The notes under the pieces are model-generated. The model saw only the letters and a program-made list of their open reading frames with translations, made no database searches and was not told the DNA's origin. Shown one piece after another: positions 1 to 8,367 of a DNA stretch of 64,000 bases (its first letter is position 1; each line of letters starts with the position of its first letter). The translations under genes were made by a program, and so were the position numbers. This stretch comes from Corynebacterium sp. MSK008 (lineage in GTDB: Bacteria; Actinomycetota; Actinomycetes; Mycobacteriales; Mycobacteriaceae), in NCBI RefSeq assembly GCF_030232585.1, contig NZ_JASPJX010000005.1, positions 124,001 through 188,000 on the forward strand. The letters are read 5' to 3'.

Positions 1-788
1 CGCAGGCGCAGGACACCATCGTGGTGCCGTACAACGACATCGAGGCGGTGGAGCGCGCGTTCCGCGAGAACGAGGGCCAGATCGCCGCGGTCATCGCCGA
101 GGCGGCCGCGGGCAACATGGGCACCGTCGCCCCGCAGAACGACTTCAACGCCAAGCTCAAGGAACTCGCGCACCTCAACGGCGCGCTGCTGATCCTGGAC
201 GAGGTGATGACCGGCTTCCGCACCTCGTATGCCGGCTGGTACGGCGTGGACAACGTCGCGGGCGACCTGACCACCTTTGGCAAGGTCGTCTCCGGCGGCT
301 TGCCGGCTGCGGCGTTCGGCGGCCGCCGCGACATCATGGAGCACCTCGCACCGAACGGCCCCGTCTACCAGGCGGGCACCCTGTCCGGTAACCCGGTGGC
401 GATGGCGTCCGGCCTGGCCTCGCTCGAGCTGGCCAGCGAGGACATCTACCCGACGCTGAACCGCAACGCGGACCTTCTGGAGCAATTGCTTCACGACGCC
501 CTCACGGCCGAAGGCGTCACCCACCACATCCAACGCGCGGCGACCATGCTGTCCATCCGTTTCGGCGAGGGCGAGGGCCACAACTTCGCCGACATGCAGG
601 CCGCCGACACGTTCCGTTACGCCCCGTTCTTCCACGCTCTGCTGGACGCTGGCGTGTACGCGCCGCCGAGCGCGTTTGAGACCTGGTTCGTCTCCACCGC
701 GCTGACGGACGAGGACTTCGGCCGCATCGAGGACGCGCTGCGCGGCGCCGCGAAGGCCGCCGCGGCGGCGAAGCCCGCGGAGGCCTAG
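1..788 (+). CDS. hemL: Glutamate-1-semialdehyde 2,1-aminomutase, 3' part (5' end outside window)
   Basis: This PLP enzyme converts glutamate-1-semialdehyde to 5-aminolevulinate in the C5 pathway of tetrapyrrole and heme synthesis, in the cytoplasm. The gene is cut by the window edge; about 260 codons remain, roughly the C-terminal 60 percent of a typical 430-residue protein. Visible family marks are [12 protein letters not shown], with the aspartate that contacts the PLP ring, and [11 protein letters not shown], where the lysine at nt 282-284 is the Schiff-base residue. The C-terminus ends in an Ala/Lys-rich tail. The next gene starts on the base after the TAG stop, so the two are probably co-transcribed. 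The hemL, phosphatase, cytochrome c biogenesis order is the usual one in mycobacteria. Confidence 0.95.
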   Translation, partial: QAQDTIVVPYNDIEAVERAFRENEGQIAAVIAEAAAGNMGTVAPQNDFNAKLKELAHLNGALLILDEVMTGFRTSYAGWYGVDNVAGDLTTFGKVVSGGLPAAAFGGRRDIMEHLAPNGPVYQAGTLSGNPVAMASGLASLELASEDIYPTLNRNADLLEQLLHDALTAEGVTHHIQRAATMLSIRFGEGEGHNFADMQAADTFRYAPFFHALLDAGVYAPPSAFETWFVSTALTDEDFGRIEDALRGAAKAAAAAKPAEA

Positions 789-1391
789 ATGACGAAGACG
801 ACGGTGCACCTGGTGCGCCACGGCGAGGTGTACAACCCGAAGAAGATTCTCTACGGGCGCATGCCGGGCTACCACCTGTCTTCCCGCGGCAACTCCATGG
901 CCGTGGCTACTTCGAAGTTCTTCCGTGGCCGTGACGTGGTCTACCTGGCTGCGAGCCCGCTGGAGCGCGCGCAGGAGACGGCGCGCCCGATCGCGGAGGT
1001 CACCGGCTGCGAGGTGGACACCCGCGAGGACATCCTGGAGGCGGGCAACACCTTTGAGGGCCTGCGCACGAAGGGGTGGCGCTCGCAGCTGATCAACCCG
1101 ATCCGCTGGCGGCACATGACCAACCCGCTCGAGCCGAGCTGGGGCGAGCCCTACCAGGAGATCTTCGAGCGCATGTGGTCCGCGGTCGAGGACGCCCGCG
1201 ACAAGGCCGAGGGCCACGAGGCCGTGATGGTCAGCCACCAGCTGCCGATTGTCACGGTGCAGCGCCACCTGCAGGGCAAGCGCCTGGCGCACGCGAGCCG
1301 CAACTGCGACCTGGCCAGCGTGACCTCACTTGTGTTTGCAGGCGACCGTGTTGTTGACTGGGCCTACAGCACTCCGGCCCAGCACATTTGA
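789..1391 (+). CDS. Histidine phosphatase superfamily protein (phosphoglycerate mutase-like)
   Basis: A 200-residue cytoplasmic phosphatase of the branch that includes phosphoglycerate mutases. The catalytic LVRHGE motif has its phospho-accepting His at residue 11, and the second family histidine is in MVSHQLP near residue 148. The ATG directly abuts the hemL stop, which fixes the start and implies translational coupling. The substrate cannot be read from the sequence. The same gene sits between hemL and the TlpA-like gene in mycobacteria, which hints at a role tied to heme or cytochrome maturation, but that is inference. Confidence 0.88.
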   Translation: MTKTTVHLVRHGEVYNPKKILYGRMPGYHLSSRGNSMAVATSKFFRGRDVVYLAASPLERAQETARPIAEVTGCEVDTREDILEAGNTFEGLRTKGWRSQLINPIRWRHMTNPLEPSWGEPYQEIFERMWSAVEDARDKAEGHEAVMVSHQLPIVTVQRHLQGKRLAHASRNCDLASVTSLVFAGDRVVDWAYSTPAQHI

Positions 1392-1399
1392 GAGGTACT

Positions 1400-1972
1400 A
1401 TGCGCAAGCTTTTCGCCGCGCCGCTTTGCGCGGCCGCGCTTTTGCTGACCGCCTGCTCCGGCGCGGACAACGACGGCAACTTCGCGTTCCACTCGCCGGG
1501 CGGGCAGACTGAAATCTTCTACGAGGAGGCGGACCGCAAGCCCCTGGCCGGCTTCGAGGGCGAGTCGCTCACGGAGGAGGGCCAGTCCATCAGCTTGAGC
1601 GATTTCGAAGACCAGGTGGTCGTGCTCAACGCGTGGGGCCAGTGGTGCGCGCCGTGCCGCGCGGAGGTTGACGACTTGCAGCAGGTGCACGAGCATTTGC
1701 AAGAGCAGAACTCCGGCACGGTGCTGGGCATCAACGTACGCGACCCGAATCCGCAGATCGCGCGGGATTTCCTGGCGGATAACGGCGTGACCTACCCGTC
1801 GATCTACGACCCGCCGTTTAAGACCGCCGCCAACTTGGGCGGCGTGCCGTCCTCGGTGATCCCGACGACGATCGTGCTTGACAAGCAGCACCGCCCGGCT
1901 GCGGTGTTCCTCCGTGAGATCACCGCGGACGATCTGCTCGAGGTCATCGACCGTCTCGACGGGGAGGCCTAG
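1400..1972 (+). CDS. TlpA/ResA-like thioredoxin-fold lipoprotein
   Basis: A membrane-tethered thiol-disulfide oxidoreductase that would keep apocytochrome c cysteines reduced outside the membrane. Residues 1-18 form a lipoprotein signal ending in the lipobox LTAC, giving lipid-modified Cys19. The thioredoxin fold carries the redox motif WCAPC (Cys83 and Cys86), followed by a segment with the usual proline-containing loop near VIPTTIVLD. I start at the ATG at 1400 because AGAGG lies just upstream; a TTG four codons earlier has no such site. The gene begins nine bases after the phosphatase stop and touches the ccdA start, consistent with one operon. Confidence 0.9.
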   Translation: MRKLFAAPLCAAALLLTACSGADNDGNFAFHSPGGQTEIFYEEADRKPLAGFEGESLTEEGQSISLSDFEDQVVVLNAWGQWCAPCRAEVDDLQQVHEHLQEQNSGTVLGINVRDPNPQIARDFLADNGVTYPSIYDPPFKTAANLGGVPSSVIPTTIVLDKQHRPAAVFLREITADDLLEVIDRLDGEA

Positions 1973-2746
1973 GTGGGCTTCGCCGATCTTGTCGCCGACG
2001 GTCCGCTGCTGCTCGGCCTGCTGGCGGCGGCGCTGGCGGGACTGGTGTCCTTCGCCTCCCCGTGCGTGATTCCGCTGGTGCCGGGCTACATCTCCTACCT
2101 GACAGGCGTGGTCGGCGGGGAGATGACGCTGGATGAAAAGGGCGCACGCGTGTCCCGCAAACACTGGGCGGTTGCCGGTGCCGCCCTGCTGTTCATCGCC
2201 GGGTTCACCGTGGTGTTCCTGCTGGCCACCGTCACTGTGTTCGGCGCGGTCAGCGCCATCGCGCTCAACGCGCAGACGCTCACCCGCATAGGCGGGGTGG
2301 TCACCATCCTCATGGGCCTGGTGTTCATGGGCGCTGTGCCCGTCCTGCAGAAGGACACCCGCTTCCAGCCGAAAAAGTGGACCACCATCATCGGCGCGCC
2401 GCTGCTCGGCGGGATCTTCGCACTCGGCTGGACACCGTGCCTGGGGCCCACGCTGGCCGCCATCATTTCGGTGTCCGTGGGCACTCAGGGCTTCACCGCG
2501 GCGCGCGGCGTGGTGCTCGTCATCGCGTACTGCATCGGGCTGGGTTTGCCGTTTCTGCTTGTCGCGTTCGGCTCGTCGAAGGCCGTGCGCAGTATCGACG
2601 TGCTGCGCCGCCACTCCCGCGGCATCCAGATCGCCGGCGGCATCGCCATGATCGTTGTCGGCATCATGCTGCTCACCGGCGCCTGGGACGTGTTTATCGG
2701 TTGGTCGCGCCAACTCGTCGACGGATTCGGAGGGACGATCATCTAA
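1973..2746 (+). CDS. ccdA: Cytochrome c biogenesis protein CcdA
   Basis: A polytopic membrane protein of 257 residues, with about six helices, that passes electrons from cytoplasmic thioredoxin to the extracytoplasmic ResA-like partner encoded upstream. The two family cysteines are Cys31 in SPCVIPLVPG and Cys156 in WTPCLGPT, each in a membrane segment. The start is GTG, directly after the TAG of the preceding gene. The next gene, resB, starts at the base after the ccdA stop, so the cluster is tightly packed and probably translated as a coupled unit. Confidence 0.94.
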   Translation: MGFADLVADGPLLLGLLAAALAGLVSFASPCVIPLVPGYISYLTGVVGGEMTLDEKGARVSRKHWAVAGAALLFIAGFTVVFLLATVTVFGAVSAIALNAQTLTRIGGVVTILMGLVFMGAVPVLQKDTRFQPKKWTTIIGAPLLGGIFALGWTPCLGPTLAAIISVSVGTQGFTAARGVVLVIAYCIGLGLPFLLVAFGSSKAVRSIDVLRRHSRGIQIAGGIAMIVVGIMLLTGAWDVFIGWSRQLVDGFGGTII

Positions 2747-4396
2747 ATGAAGACGGCACAGACCTGGCTGAAAAAGGCGTGGCACTGGCTCACCAGCATG
2801 CGCACCGCCTTGATGCTGCTGTTCGTGCTGGCCGTGGCGTCCATCCCGGGCGCGCTCCTGCCGCAGCGCACCGTGTCGTCCTCGCTGGTGGACGACTACC
2901 TCAAGGCCAACCCCACCACCGGCCCCATCTACGACAGGCTCCAGCTTTTCGACGTCTTCCAGTCCACGTGGTTCCTTGCCATCATCCTGCTTCTGACCAT
3001 CTCCCTGGTCGGCTGCATCATCCCGCGCTCCATCGACCACTGGCGCGCCTACAAGGCCAAGCCGACGCGCGCGCCCAAGTACCTGGGCCGCATGCCGCAC
3101 CACGTGGAGGGGGAGGTTGCGGGGGCGCCGGAGGACGTCGAGAAGCAGTTGCGTAAGCAGCTGAAACGCTGGCACGTGGCGTCCTACACCCCGGACGAGG
3201 ACCGGGCCGGGGCGTTCTCGATTTCCGCCGAGCGCGGCTACACCCGCGAGCTGATGAACCTGATTTTCCACATCGGCATCGTCGCCATGATCCTCACCTT
3301 CGTGGCCGGCCGCATGGTCTTCTACGAAGGCCAGGTCATCGTGGTCACCAACTCCGAGGCCGAATCCGCGGTGCCGGTGGCGCAGTCGCGGGTGTTCTGC
3401 AACACCAGCCCCGCCAACTTCGACGTCTTCCGGGCAGGCCCGCTTTTCGACGGCACCGGCCTGACCCCGTTTTGCTTCGAATCCCAGAACTTCTCGGCCA
3501 CCTACCTGAATAACGGGCAGGCCAACGAGTTCTCCTCCGACATCACCTACACCGACGACCTGTCTGTCCCGCAGGATCAGTGGAAGCCCACGAGCCTGGC
3601 GGTGAACCACCCGCTGCGCTTAGGCGGCGACCGTGTTTACCTGCAGGGCCACGGCTTCGCCCCGCAGATCACCCTGACGTGGCCGAACGGGGAAACCCGC
3701 ACCCAGATGATGCAGTTCCGGCCCACGGACGTGTTCACGTTCCTGTCCTCCGGCGTGATGCGCTTCGACCCGCCTGCCGGCATATACCCGGACCTGACGG
3801 AGCGCCGCCAGCACCAGATCGCCATCGAGGGCAACTTCGCGCCCACCGCCCGCTGGGCCGGGCCGAACGGCGACCAGCTGCAGTCCGCGTTCCCCTCCAT
3901 GGACGACCCGGCGGTGTCCGTGGACGTCTACGTCGGCGACGCCGGCTTGGACACCGGCCGGCCGCAAAACATCTTCGTGCTGGACCAATCCCTGGTCGCC
4001 GACGGGCGCCTGGAGAAGGTCTCCCGCGTGCAGCTCACCCCCGGCTCCGAGGCCACCGTGGACACCGGCGACGGCGAGGTGAAGGTGCGTTTCGACGGCG
4101 CCGCCGAATACGCCAACTACCAGATCTCCCGCGACCCGACGCAGGTGTGGGCGCTGCTCGCGTCCACGGTCATGCTCGCGGGCCTGGCTGGCTCGCTGGC
4201 GATCAAGCGCCGGCGTATCTGGGTCAGGTTGCGGCCGGGGACCGCGGGGCACACCCAAGTCGAAATCGCCGGGCTCGCCCGCACCGACCGCGCCGGGTGG
4301 GGCCGCGAATTCGACGACATCGCCGCCGCCATCCTCGGACTCGACCCAGACGACGATGAGGTTGAGCAGGGGGAGTTCAACCCCTATGACCTTTGA
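2747..4396 (+). CDS. resB: Cytochrome c biogenesis protein ResB
   Basis: One half of the System II heme-handling complex that delivers heme to apocytochrome c. The 549-residue protein has an N-terminal pair of membrane segments (about residues 18-35 and 75-95), a third near 175-195, a large extracytoplasmic domain from about 200 to 460 and a last helix near 465-485, the standard ResB plan. The C-terminal tail (to 549) is hydrophilic and acidic, ending in EFNPYDL. It starts directly after ccdA and precedes ccsB by 30 bases. Confidence 0.92.
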   Translation: MKTAQTWLKKAWHWLTSMRTALMLLFVLAVASIPGALLPQRTVSSSLVDDYLKANPTTGPIYDRLQLFDVFQSTWFLAIILLLTISLVGCIIPRSIDHWRAYKAKPTRAPKYLGRMPHHVEGEVAGAPEDVEKQLRKQLKRWHVASYTPDEDRAGAFSISAERGYTRELMNLIFHIGIVAMILTFVAGRMVFYEGQVIVVTNSEAESAVPVAQSRVFCNTSPANFDVFRAGPLFDGTGLTPFCFESQNFSATYLNNGQANEFSSDITYTDDLSVPQDQWKPTSLAVNHPLRLGGDRVYLQGHGFAPQITLTWPNGETRTQMMQFRPTDVFTFLSSGVMRFDPPAGIYPDLTERRQHQIAIEGNFAPTARWAGPNGDQLQSAFPSMDDPAVSVDVYVGDAGLDTGRPQNIFVLDQSLVADGRLEKVSRVQLTPGSEATVDTGDGEVKVRFDGAAEYANYQISRDPTQVWALLASTVMLAGLAGSLAIKRRRIWVRLRPGTAGHTQVEIAGLARTDRAGWGREFDDIAAAILGLDPDDDEVEQGEFNPYDL

Positions 4397-4426
4397 TTAC
4401 GCCTGTTAGTGGAGTAGGTTAAGGGC

Positions 4427-5404
4427 ATGCTCGTCAACACAACCATGGCGGAATTGTCTGACCTGACGTTCCGCACCGCATTCATCGTCTACATCGTGGC
4501 GCTGATCATGGCGTTCATCTACTACGGCCGCGTCAACAGCATCATCGAGGCGCGGCGCGAGGCCCTGGCCGAGAAGAAGGTGCTGGTTGGCGCGGGCGGA
4601 CCGGAGGTCGTCGAGAAGCACAAGCCCGACGAGGACATGATCGCCAACGCCCGCAAATGGGCAGGCATGACTCAAGCCCTCGTCTGGGTCGGCGTGGCGC
4701 TGCACCTGGTGGCGTTTGTCACCCGCGGGCTCGCCGCCGGGCGGTTCCCGCTGGGCAACCTGTACGAGTACATCCTGTTCATGACCGCCGTGATCATGGT
4801 CGTCGCCGCCGTGGTGGTGCAGCGCAAGAACTGGCACACCGTGTGGCCGTGGCTGCTGTTCCCGATGGTCATCGCCATGTTCTTGAACTCCACGGTGTTC
4901 CACATGCAGGCCGCGCCCGTGGTGCCGGCGCTGCAGTCCTACTGGCTGCCGGTGCACGTGTCCTCGGTGTCCATCGGCGCGTCCGTGGGCCTGGTGTCCG
5001 GCGTGTTCGCACTGCTCTACCTGTTGCGTATGTGGCAGCCCCGCGGCGAGGAGCACGGCTTCTTCGGCGCGATTGCCCGCCCGCTGCCGGACGCGAAGAC
5101 GCTGGACCAGATCGCGTACAAGACCGCGGTGGTGACGCTGCCGCTGTTCGGCATCGGCATCGTCTTCGGCGCGATTTGGGCCGAGGTCGCTTGGGGACGT
5201 TTCTGGGGCTGGGACGCCAAGGAGACCGTCTCCATGATCACCTGGATCCTCTACGCCGCCTACCTCCACGCGCGCGCGACGGCCGGCTGGAAGTCCACCG
5301 CCGCCGCCTGGATCAACGTGTTCGCCATGGCCATGACCATCTTTAACATGACCTACGTCAACACCGTCATCGCCGGCCTGCACTCCTACGCGGGGCTGAA
5401 CTAA
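4427..5404 (+). CDS. ccsB: c-type cytochrome biogenesis protein CcsB (ResC/CcsA family)
   Basis: The partner of ResB in System II heme export and ligation. It is a 325-residue multi-spanning protein with the conserved WGRFWGWDAKE heme-binding motif at about residues 256-266, and flanking histidines (near 177, 281 and 319) in the positions expected for axial ligands. AAGG precedes the ATG at 4427; an alternative ATG lies at 4445. A TANNNT match (TAGGTT) about ten bases before the start could be a -10 box, so this gene may have an additional promoter inside the operon. Its stop overlaps the galE start (TAATG). Confidence 0.92.
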   Translation: MLVNTTMAELSDLTFRTAFIVYIVALIMAFIYYGRVNSIIEARREALAEKKVLVGAGGPEVVEKHKPDEDMIANARKWAGMTQALVWVGVALHLVAFVTRGLAAGRFPLGNLYEYILFMTAVIMVVAAVVVQRKNWHTVWPWLLFPMVIAMFLNSTVFHMQAAPVVPALQSYWLPVHVSSVSIGASVGLVSGVFALLYLLRMWQPRGEEHGFFGAIARPLPDAKTLDQIAYKTAVVTLPLFGIGIVFGAIWAEVAWGRFWGWDAKETVSMITWILYAAYLHARATAGWKSTAAAWINVFAMAMTIFNMTYVNTVIAGLHSYAGLN

Positions 5405-6423
5405 TGAAAGTCCTGATCACCGGCGGCGCCGGCTACATCGGCTCTTCCATTGCGTCGTGCTGCGCGGACGCCGGAATCACCCCGGTGATTCTGGACGATT
5501 TCTCCACGGGCCTGCACGTCTTCGGCGAGCGCTTCGCCTGCTACGAGGGCGACATCGCGGACGTGGCGCTGCTCGAGCGCGTGTTCGCGGACCATCCCGA
5601 CATCGACGCGGTGATCCACTGCGCCGCCAAAATCGTCGTGCCGGAGTCCGTTGAGCAGCCGCTGGCCTATTACGACAACAACGTGGGCAAAGCCATCACG
5701 CTTCTGTCGGTGATGGAGCGCTTCGGCGTACGCCGCTTTGTGCTGTCGTCGACGGCGTCGATGTACGAGCCGGGGCCGGACTACATGGTCGACGAAACCA
5801 GCGCGGTGGATCCGCAGAGCCCGTACGCGGCGTCGAAGTGGCTGCTGGAGCGGGTGTTGCGCGACACCGCCGCCACGGGATCCCTCGGGGTGGTGGCGCT
5901 GCGTTACTTCAACCCTATTGGCGCTGACCCGTCGCTGCGCACCGGTCTGCAGAACCCGCGCCCCACCCACGCGATGGGCAAGATGATCGAGGCCCACGCG
6001 GCCGGCGAGCCGTTCACCGTCACCGGCGTGGACTGGCCCACCCGCGACGGTTCCGGCCTGCGCGATTACATCCACGTCTGGGATCTGGCCCGCGCGCACG
6101 TCGCGGTTTTGGAGCGCTTCGACGCCGTGGTGGGGGATTCCGGCTACGACGTGATCAACCTCGGCACCGGCCAGGGCACCACCGTCTTCGAGCTCGCCGA
6201 GGCGTTCGGCGAAGCCACCGGCACGCCACTCGAGGTCCGCACCGGCCCCGCCCGCCCCGGCGACGTAGTCGGCAGCGCGTCGCGCACCGACAAGGCCCGG
6301 TCGGTCCTGGGGTGGTCCGCGGAGCGCTCGCTTGTCGACGGCGTCCGCGACGCCCTCGCCTGGGCCAAGAAACTGCCCGCAGTGCTCGCCGAGGAAGAGG
6401 ACCGGAAGGAGGCGTCCCGATGA
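5404..6423 (+). CDS. galE: UDP-glucose 4-epimerase
   Basis: An NAD-dependent SDR enzyme interconverting UDP-glucose and UDP-galactose, the donor for galactan in the mycolate cell wall. The 339 residues show the Rossmann motif GGAGYIG (residues 7-13), the substrate loop with LSSTASMY near 114-121, and the catalytic pair Tyr141 and Lys145 in YAASK. FNPIGAD and the C-terminal GSASRTDKA region fit GalE. The ATG overlaps the ccsB stop by one base, and its own stop overlaps the start of the XRE gene by four bases. Placement behind ccsB is not the usual home of galE in corynebacteria I know (next to dtxR), so this may be a second copy or a moved gene. Confidence 0.88.
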   Translation: MKVLITGGAGYIGSSIASCCADAGITPVILDDFSTGLHVFGERFACYEGDIADVALLERVFADHPDIDAVIHCAAKIVVPESVEQPLAYYDNNVGKAITLLSVMERFGVRRFVLSSTASMYEPGPDYMVDETSAVDPQSPYAASKWLLERVLRDTAATGSLGVVALRYFNPIGADPSLRTGLQNPRPTHAMGKMIEAHAAGEPFTVTGVDWPTRDGSGLRDYIHVWDLARAHVAVLERFDAVVGDSGYDVINLGTGQGTTVFELAEAFGEATGTPLEVRTGPARPGDVVGSASRTDKARSVLGWSAERSLVDGVRDALAWAKKLPAVLAEEEDRKEASR

Positions 6424-6677
6424 GCGACGCCCACCACAAACCCCGCAACAAACAGGGCAAACCCGCCAGCGACGACCCGGTGCTGATCGCCCTGGGGGAG
6501 CAGATCGCCTCCCGGCGCCGCTCCGCCGGCCGCCTCCAACAGGACGTCGCCGACGCCGCCGGGGTGTCCCGGTCCACCCTGCACACCATCGAGCACGGCG
6601 GCGCCGGCGTGCGCTGGGAGAAGGTCATCGCCGTGGCGGCCGAGCTCGGCCTGCGGGTGGGGTTCACCGAGGCGTAG
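6420..6677 (+). CDS. XRE-family helix-turn-helix regulator, small
   Basis: An 85-residue protein consisting of a hydrophilic 20-residue lead followed by a single Cro/CI-type HTH (about residues 23-80): QIASRRRSAG, then QQDVADAAGVSRSTLHTIE, then the C-terminal LGLRVGFTE. The ATG at 6420 overlaps the galE stop as ATGA, which decides the start. No effector domain is present. The spacer just downstream holds four copies of a GTGAACAAATTC-type motif that could be its operator, but the sequence does not prove the link. Confidence 0.8.
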   Translation: MSDAHHKPRNKQGKPASDDPVLIALGEQIASRRRSAGRLQQDVADAAGVSRSTLHTIEHGGAGVRWEKVIAVAAELGLRVGFTEA

Positions 6678-6975
6678 GGGCGGGCCGCCGGCCGCCGCGC
6701 CTGGGCCTCCCGGCCGCGTTCCGCCCCCGCCGCTGACACTCCGCGGCGGAATCTGTCAGAGCGCCCCTATCTGCCCAGGTCGGCGCAAACGGCTGCCGTG
6801 ATTTGTCAGGAACCCGGCGCCCGTTCGAAATTTGTTCACTCTCAGGCTCGTCCCGGGTGAACAAATTCCGGGCGACCGGGTAACGACCTGGGGGAATGGA
6901 GCTCGCCGCCCCGAGAAATAGGCCCAAAACCCGAATTTATTCACTGGGCTAGTGAACAAATTCGGGCGGGGCCGG
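6678..6975. repeat. Gene-free spacer with four GTGAACAAATTC-type motifs in two inverted pairs
   Basis: No gene is seen in these 298 bases. The motif occurs inverted at 6827-6840, direct at 6857-6868, inverted at 6933-6945 and direct at 6951-6963. The last two lie in a near-perfect hairpin (6930-6945 pairing with 6951-6966, one mismatch, 5-base loop). On the minus strand this hairpin follows the stop of the 6976-7263 gene and is itself followed by TTTT, so it could double as a terminator for that gene. The spaced pairs look like a regulator-binding array. Confidence 0.6.
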
Positions 6976-7263
6976 CTAGCCGCTGTCGTCGCGGCGCCGG
7001 CGGCGTTCTTCTTCCTCCCGGCGCTTGCGCTCGGCCTCTTCGCGCGCCCGGCGTTCCTTGAACCGGTTCTTTTCGATGTTCCAGAGGAACTCTTCGTCGT
7101 CGTCCGGCCCCTTGATCACGGGTTTCTGCTCGACCTGGCGCTGTTGGCCGCCGCGCAGCGACCCGTAGCGCTCGGTGGAGCCGGGGCCGAACGCGCGCCA
7201 GAGCAGCGCGACGGCCAGGACAACCAATGCGAGGAGTAACAACCTTCCCATGGTTTTAAACAT
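6976..7263 (-). CDS. Small single-pass membrane protein with charged tail, unknown function
   Basis: A 95-residue protein with one N-terminal membrane segment (about residues 6-24, GRLLLLALVVLAVALLW) and a long, strongly charged Lys/Arg/Glu-rich C-terminus that is probably a cytoplasmic coiled coil. An internal ATG at codon 5 is a possible alternative start; neither has a clear ribosome binding site. I prefer this frame to the opposing one because it gives a sensible membrane protein. Proteins of this shape are common unnamed genes in corynebacteria. It diverges from the DUF4229 gene. Confidence 0.65.
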   Translation of the reverse strand: MFKTMGRLLLLALVVLAVALLWRAFGPGSTERYGSLRGGQQRQVEQKPVIKGPDDDEEFLWNIEKNRFKERRAREEAERKRREEEERRRRRDDSG

Positions 7264-7291
7264 ACTTGGCCACCGGATAGGGTGAACAACC

Positions 7292-7603
7292 GTGACTGAT
7301 CAAGTTTCCCCGCAGGTAGACCCGGAGGCGAAGTCCCGGGCGAACAAGGCCGTGGCTATCTACGGCTTGGACCGCCTGCTGTTGTTCATCGCGCTGACGG
7401 TGGTGATCCAGCTGCTGGCGGTGCTCATCGGCGCGCCGGTGCCGGTGATCATGTCGGCGCTGCTGGCGCTGATTGTGGCGTTCCCGCTGTCGATGCTGCT
7501 GTTTAAGCGCCACCGCCTGGAGGCCAATGAGGCGGTCGCGGAGCTGAAGCGCCAGCGCCAGGCGCGCAAGGACTGGATTCAGTCGGAGCTCGCGGAGCGC
7601 TAG
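7292..7603 (+). CDS. DUF4229 family small membrane protein
   Basis: A 103-residue protein with two adjacent membrane segments (about residues 29-47 and 49-70) and a basic, probably cytoplasmic C-terminus rich in Arg, Gln and Ala. The architecture and the LFIALTVVIQLL region match the actinobacterial DUF4229 family, often found near men genes. It begins with GTG and converges with the ABC transporter gene that ends at 7609. The function is unknown. Confidence 0.75.
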   Translation: MTDQVSPQVDPEAKSRANKAVAIYGLDRLLLFIALTVVIQLLAVLIGAPVPVIMSALLALIVAFPLSMLLFKRHRLEANEAVAELKRQRQARKDWIQSELAER

Positions 7604-7608
7604 CTCGC

Positions 7609-8367
7609 CTATCGACGCAACTCGTGGCTCAACGCCTCGAGCTCGCCGCCGCCGGCCATCTGGTGGGTCAGCTCCTCGAGGGTGACCTCGGAGCGTGGTG
7701 CGTCGAGTTCCTGGTGGCCGAGCTTCAGGATGGTGAAGTGGTCGCCGACCAAGAAGGCGTGGTGGGGGTTGTGGGTGACTAATACGACGGCGATGCCGCG
7801 CTCGCGGGCGGCCGCGACCATGCGCAGCACCGCCCCGGACTGCTTCACGCCAAGGGCCGCCGTGGGCTCGTCGAGGATGAGCACGCGGGCGCCGAAGTAG
7901 ACGGCACGCGCGATGGCGATGACTTGGCGTTGGCCGCCAGAGAGGTTGCCGGCTTCGACGTCCACGTCGGGGATGTCAATGCCCATCTCTAGAAGCTGCT
8001 CGGAGCAGATCCGCTTCATCTCCGCGTGGCGCAGCACACCGAGCGCCCCGGTGAGTTCTTGGCCGAGGAAGAAGTTGCGCCAGACGCTGAGCTCGTCGAC
8101 GATCGCCAGCGTCTGGTGGACGGTGGCGATGCCGGCGCTGATGGCGTCGCGGGGGGAGGTGAGGGTGGCAGCGGAGCCGTCGATAAGCATGGTGCCCGAA
8201 GTGGGCTGATGCAGGCCCGACAGGATTTTGATCAGGGTGGATTTGCCGGCGCCGTTGTCGCCGAGCACGCAGGTGACTTCGCCTTCGCGCACGGCGAGGT
8301 TGACGCCGCGCAGCGCCTCGAAGCTGCCGTAGGACTTGGTGATGTTTTCCAGTTCGATGACAGCCAC
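7609..8367 (-). CDS. Sugar ABC transporter ATP-binding protein (FrcA-like, single domain)
   Basis: The ATPase of a carbohydrate uptake ABC transporter. The 252 residues hold one nucleotide-binding domain: Walker A GDNGAGKST (36-44), signature LSGGQRQ (142-148), Walker B VLILDEP (162-168) and a switch histidine in LVTHNPHH. The length fits the FrcA type rather than the two-domain RbsA type. Downstream of the permease in the same operon, it starts directly at the permease stop. The substrate is not determinable; ribose, fructose or inositol-like sugars are typical for this subfamily. Confidence 0.9.
   Translation of the reverse strand: MAVIELENITKSYGSFEALRGVNLAVREGEVTCVLGDNGAGKSTLIKILSGLHQPTSGTMLIDGSAATLTSPRDAISAGIATVHQTLAIVDELSVWRNFFLGQELTGALGVLRHAEMKRICSEQLLEMGIDIPDVDVEAGNLSGGQRQVIAIARAVYFGARVLILDEPTAALGVKQSGAVLRMVAAARERGIAVVLVTHNPHHAFLVGDHFTILKLGHQELDAPRSEVTLEELTHQMAGGGELEALSHELRR

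Noticed and set aside
1364..3610. A 748-codon open frame on the minus strand
   Set aside because: It is antisense to the phosphatase, TlpA-like, ccdA and resB genes, all of which show clear family motifs. Its translation is His/Arg/Gly-rich without domains, as expected for the shadow of GC-rich coding DNA.
6952..7239. A 95-codon hydrophobic frame on the plus strand
   Set aside because: It opposes the 6976-7263 membrane protein, which has a better signal-anchor and tail. The plus frame starts inside the hairpin region.
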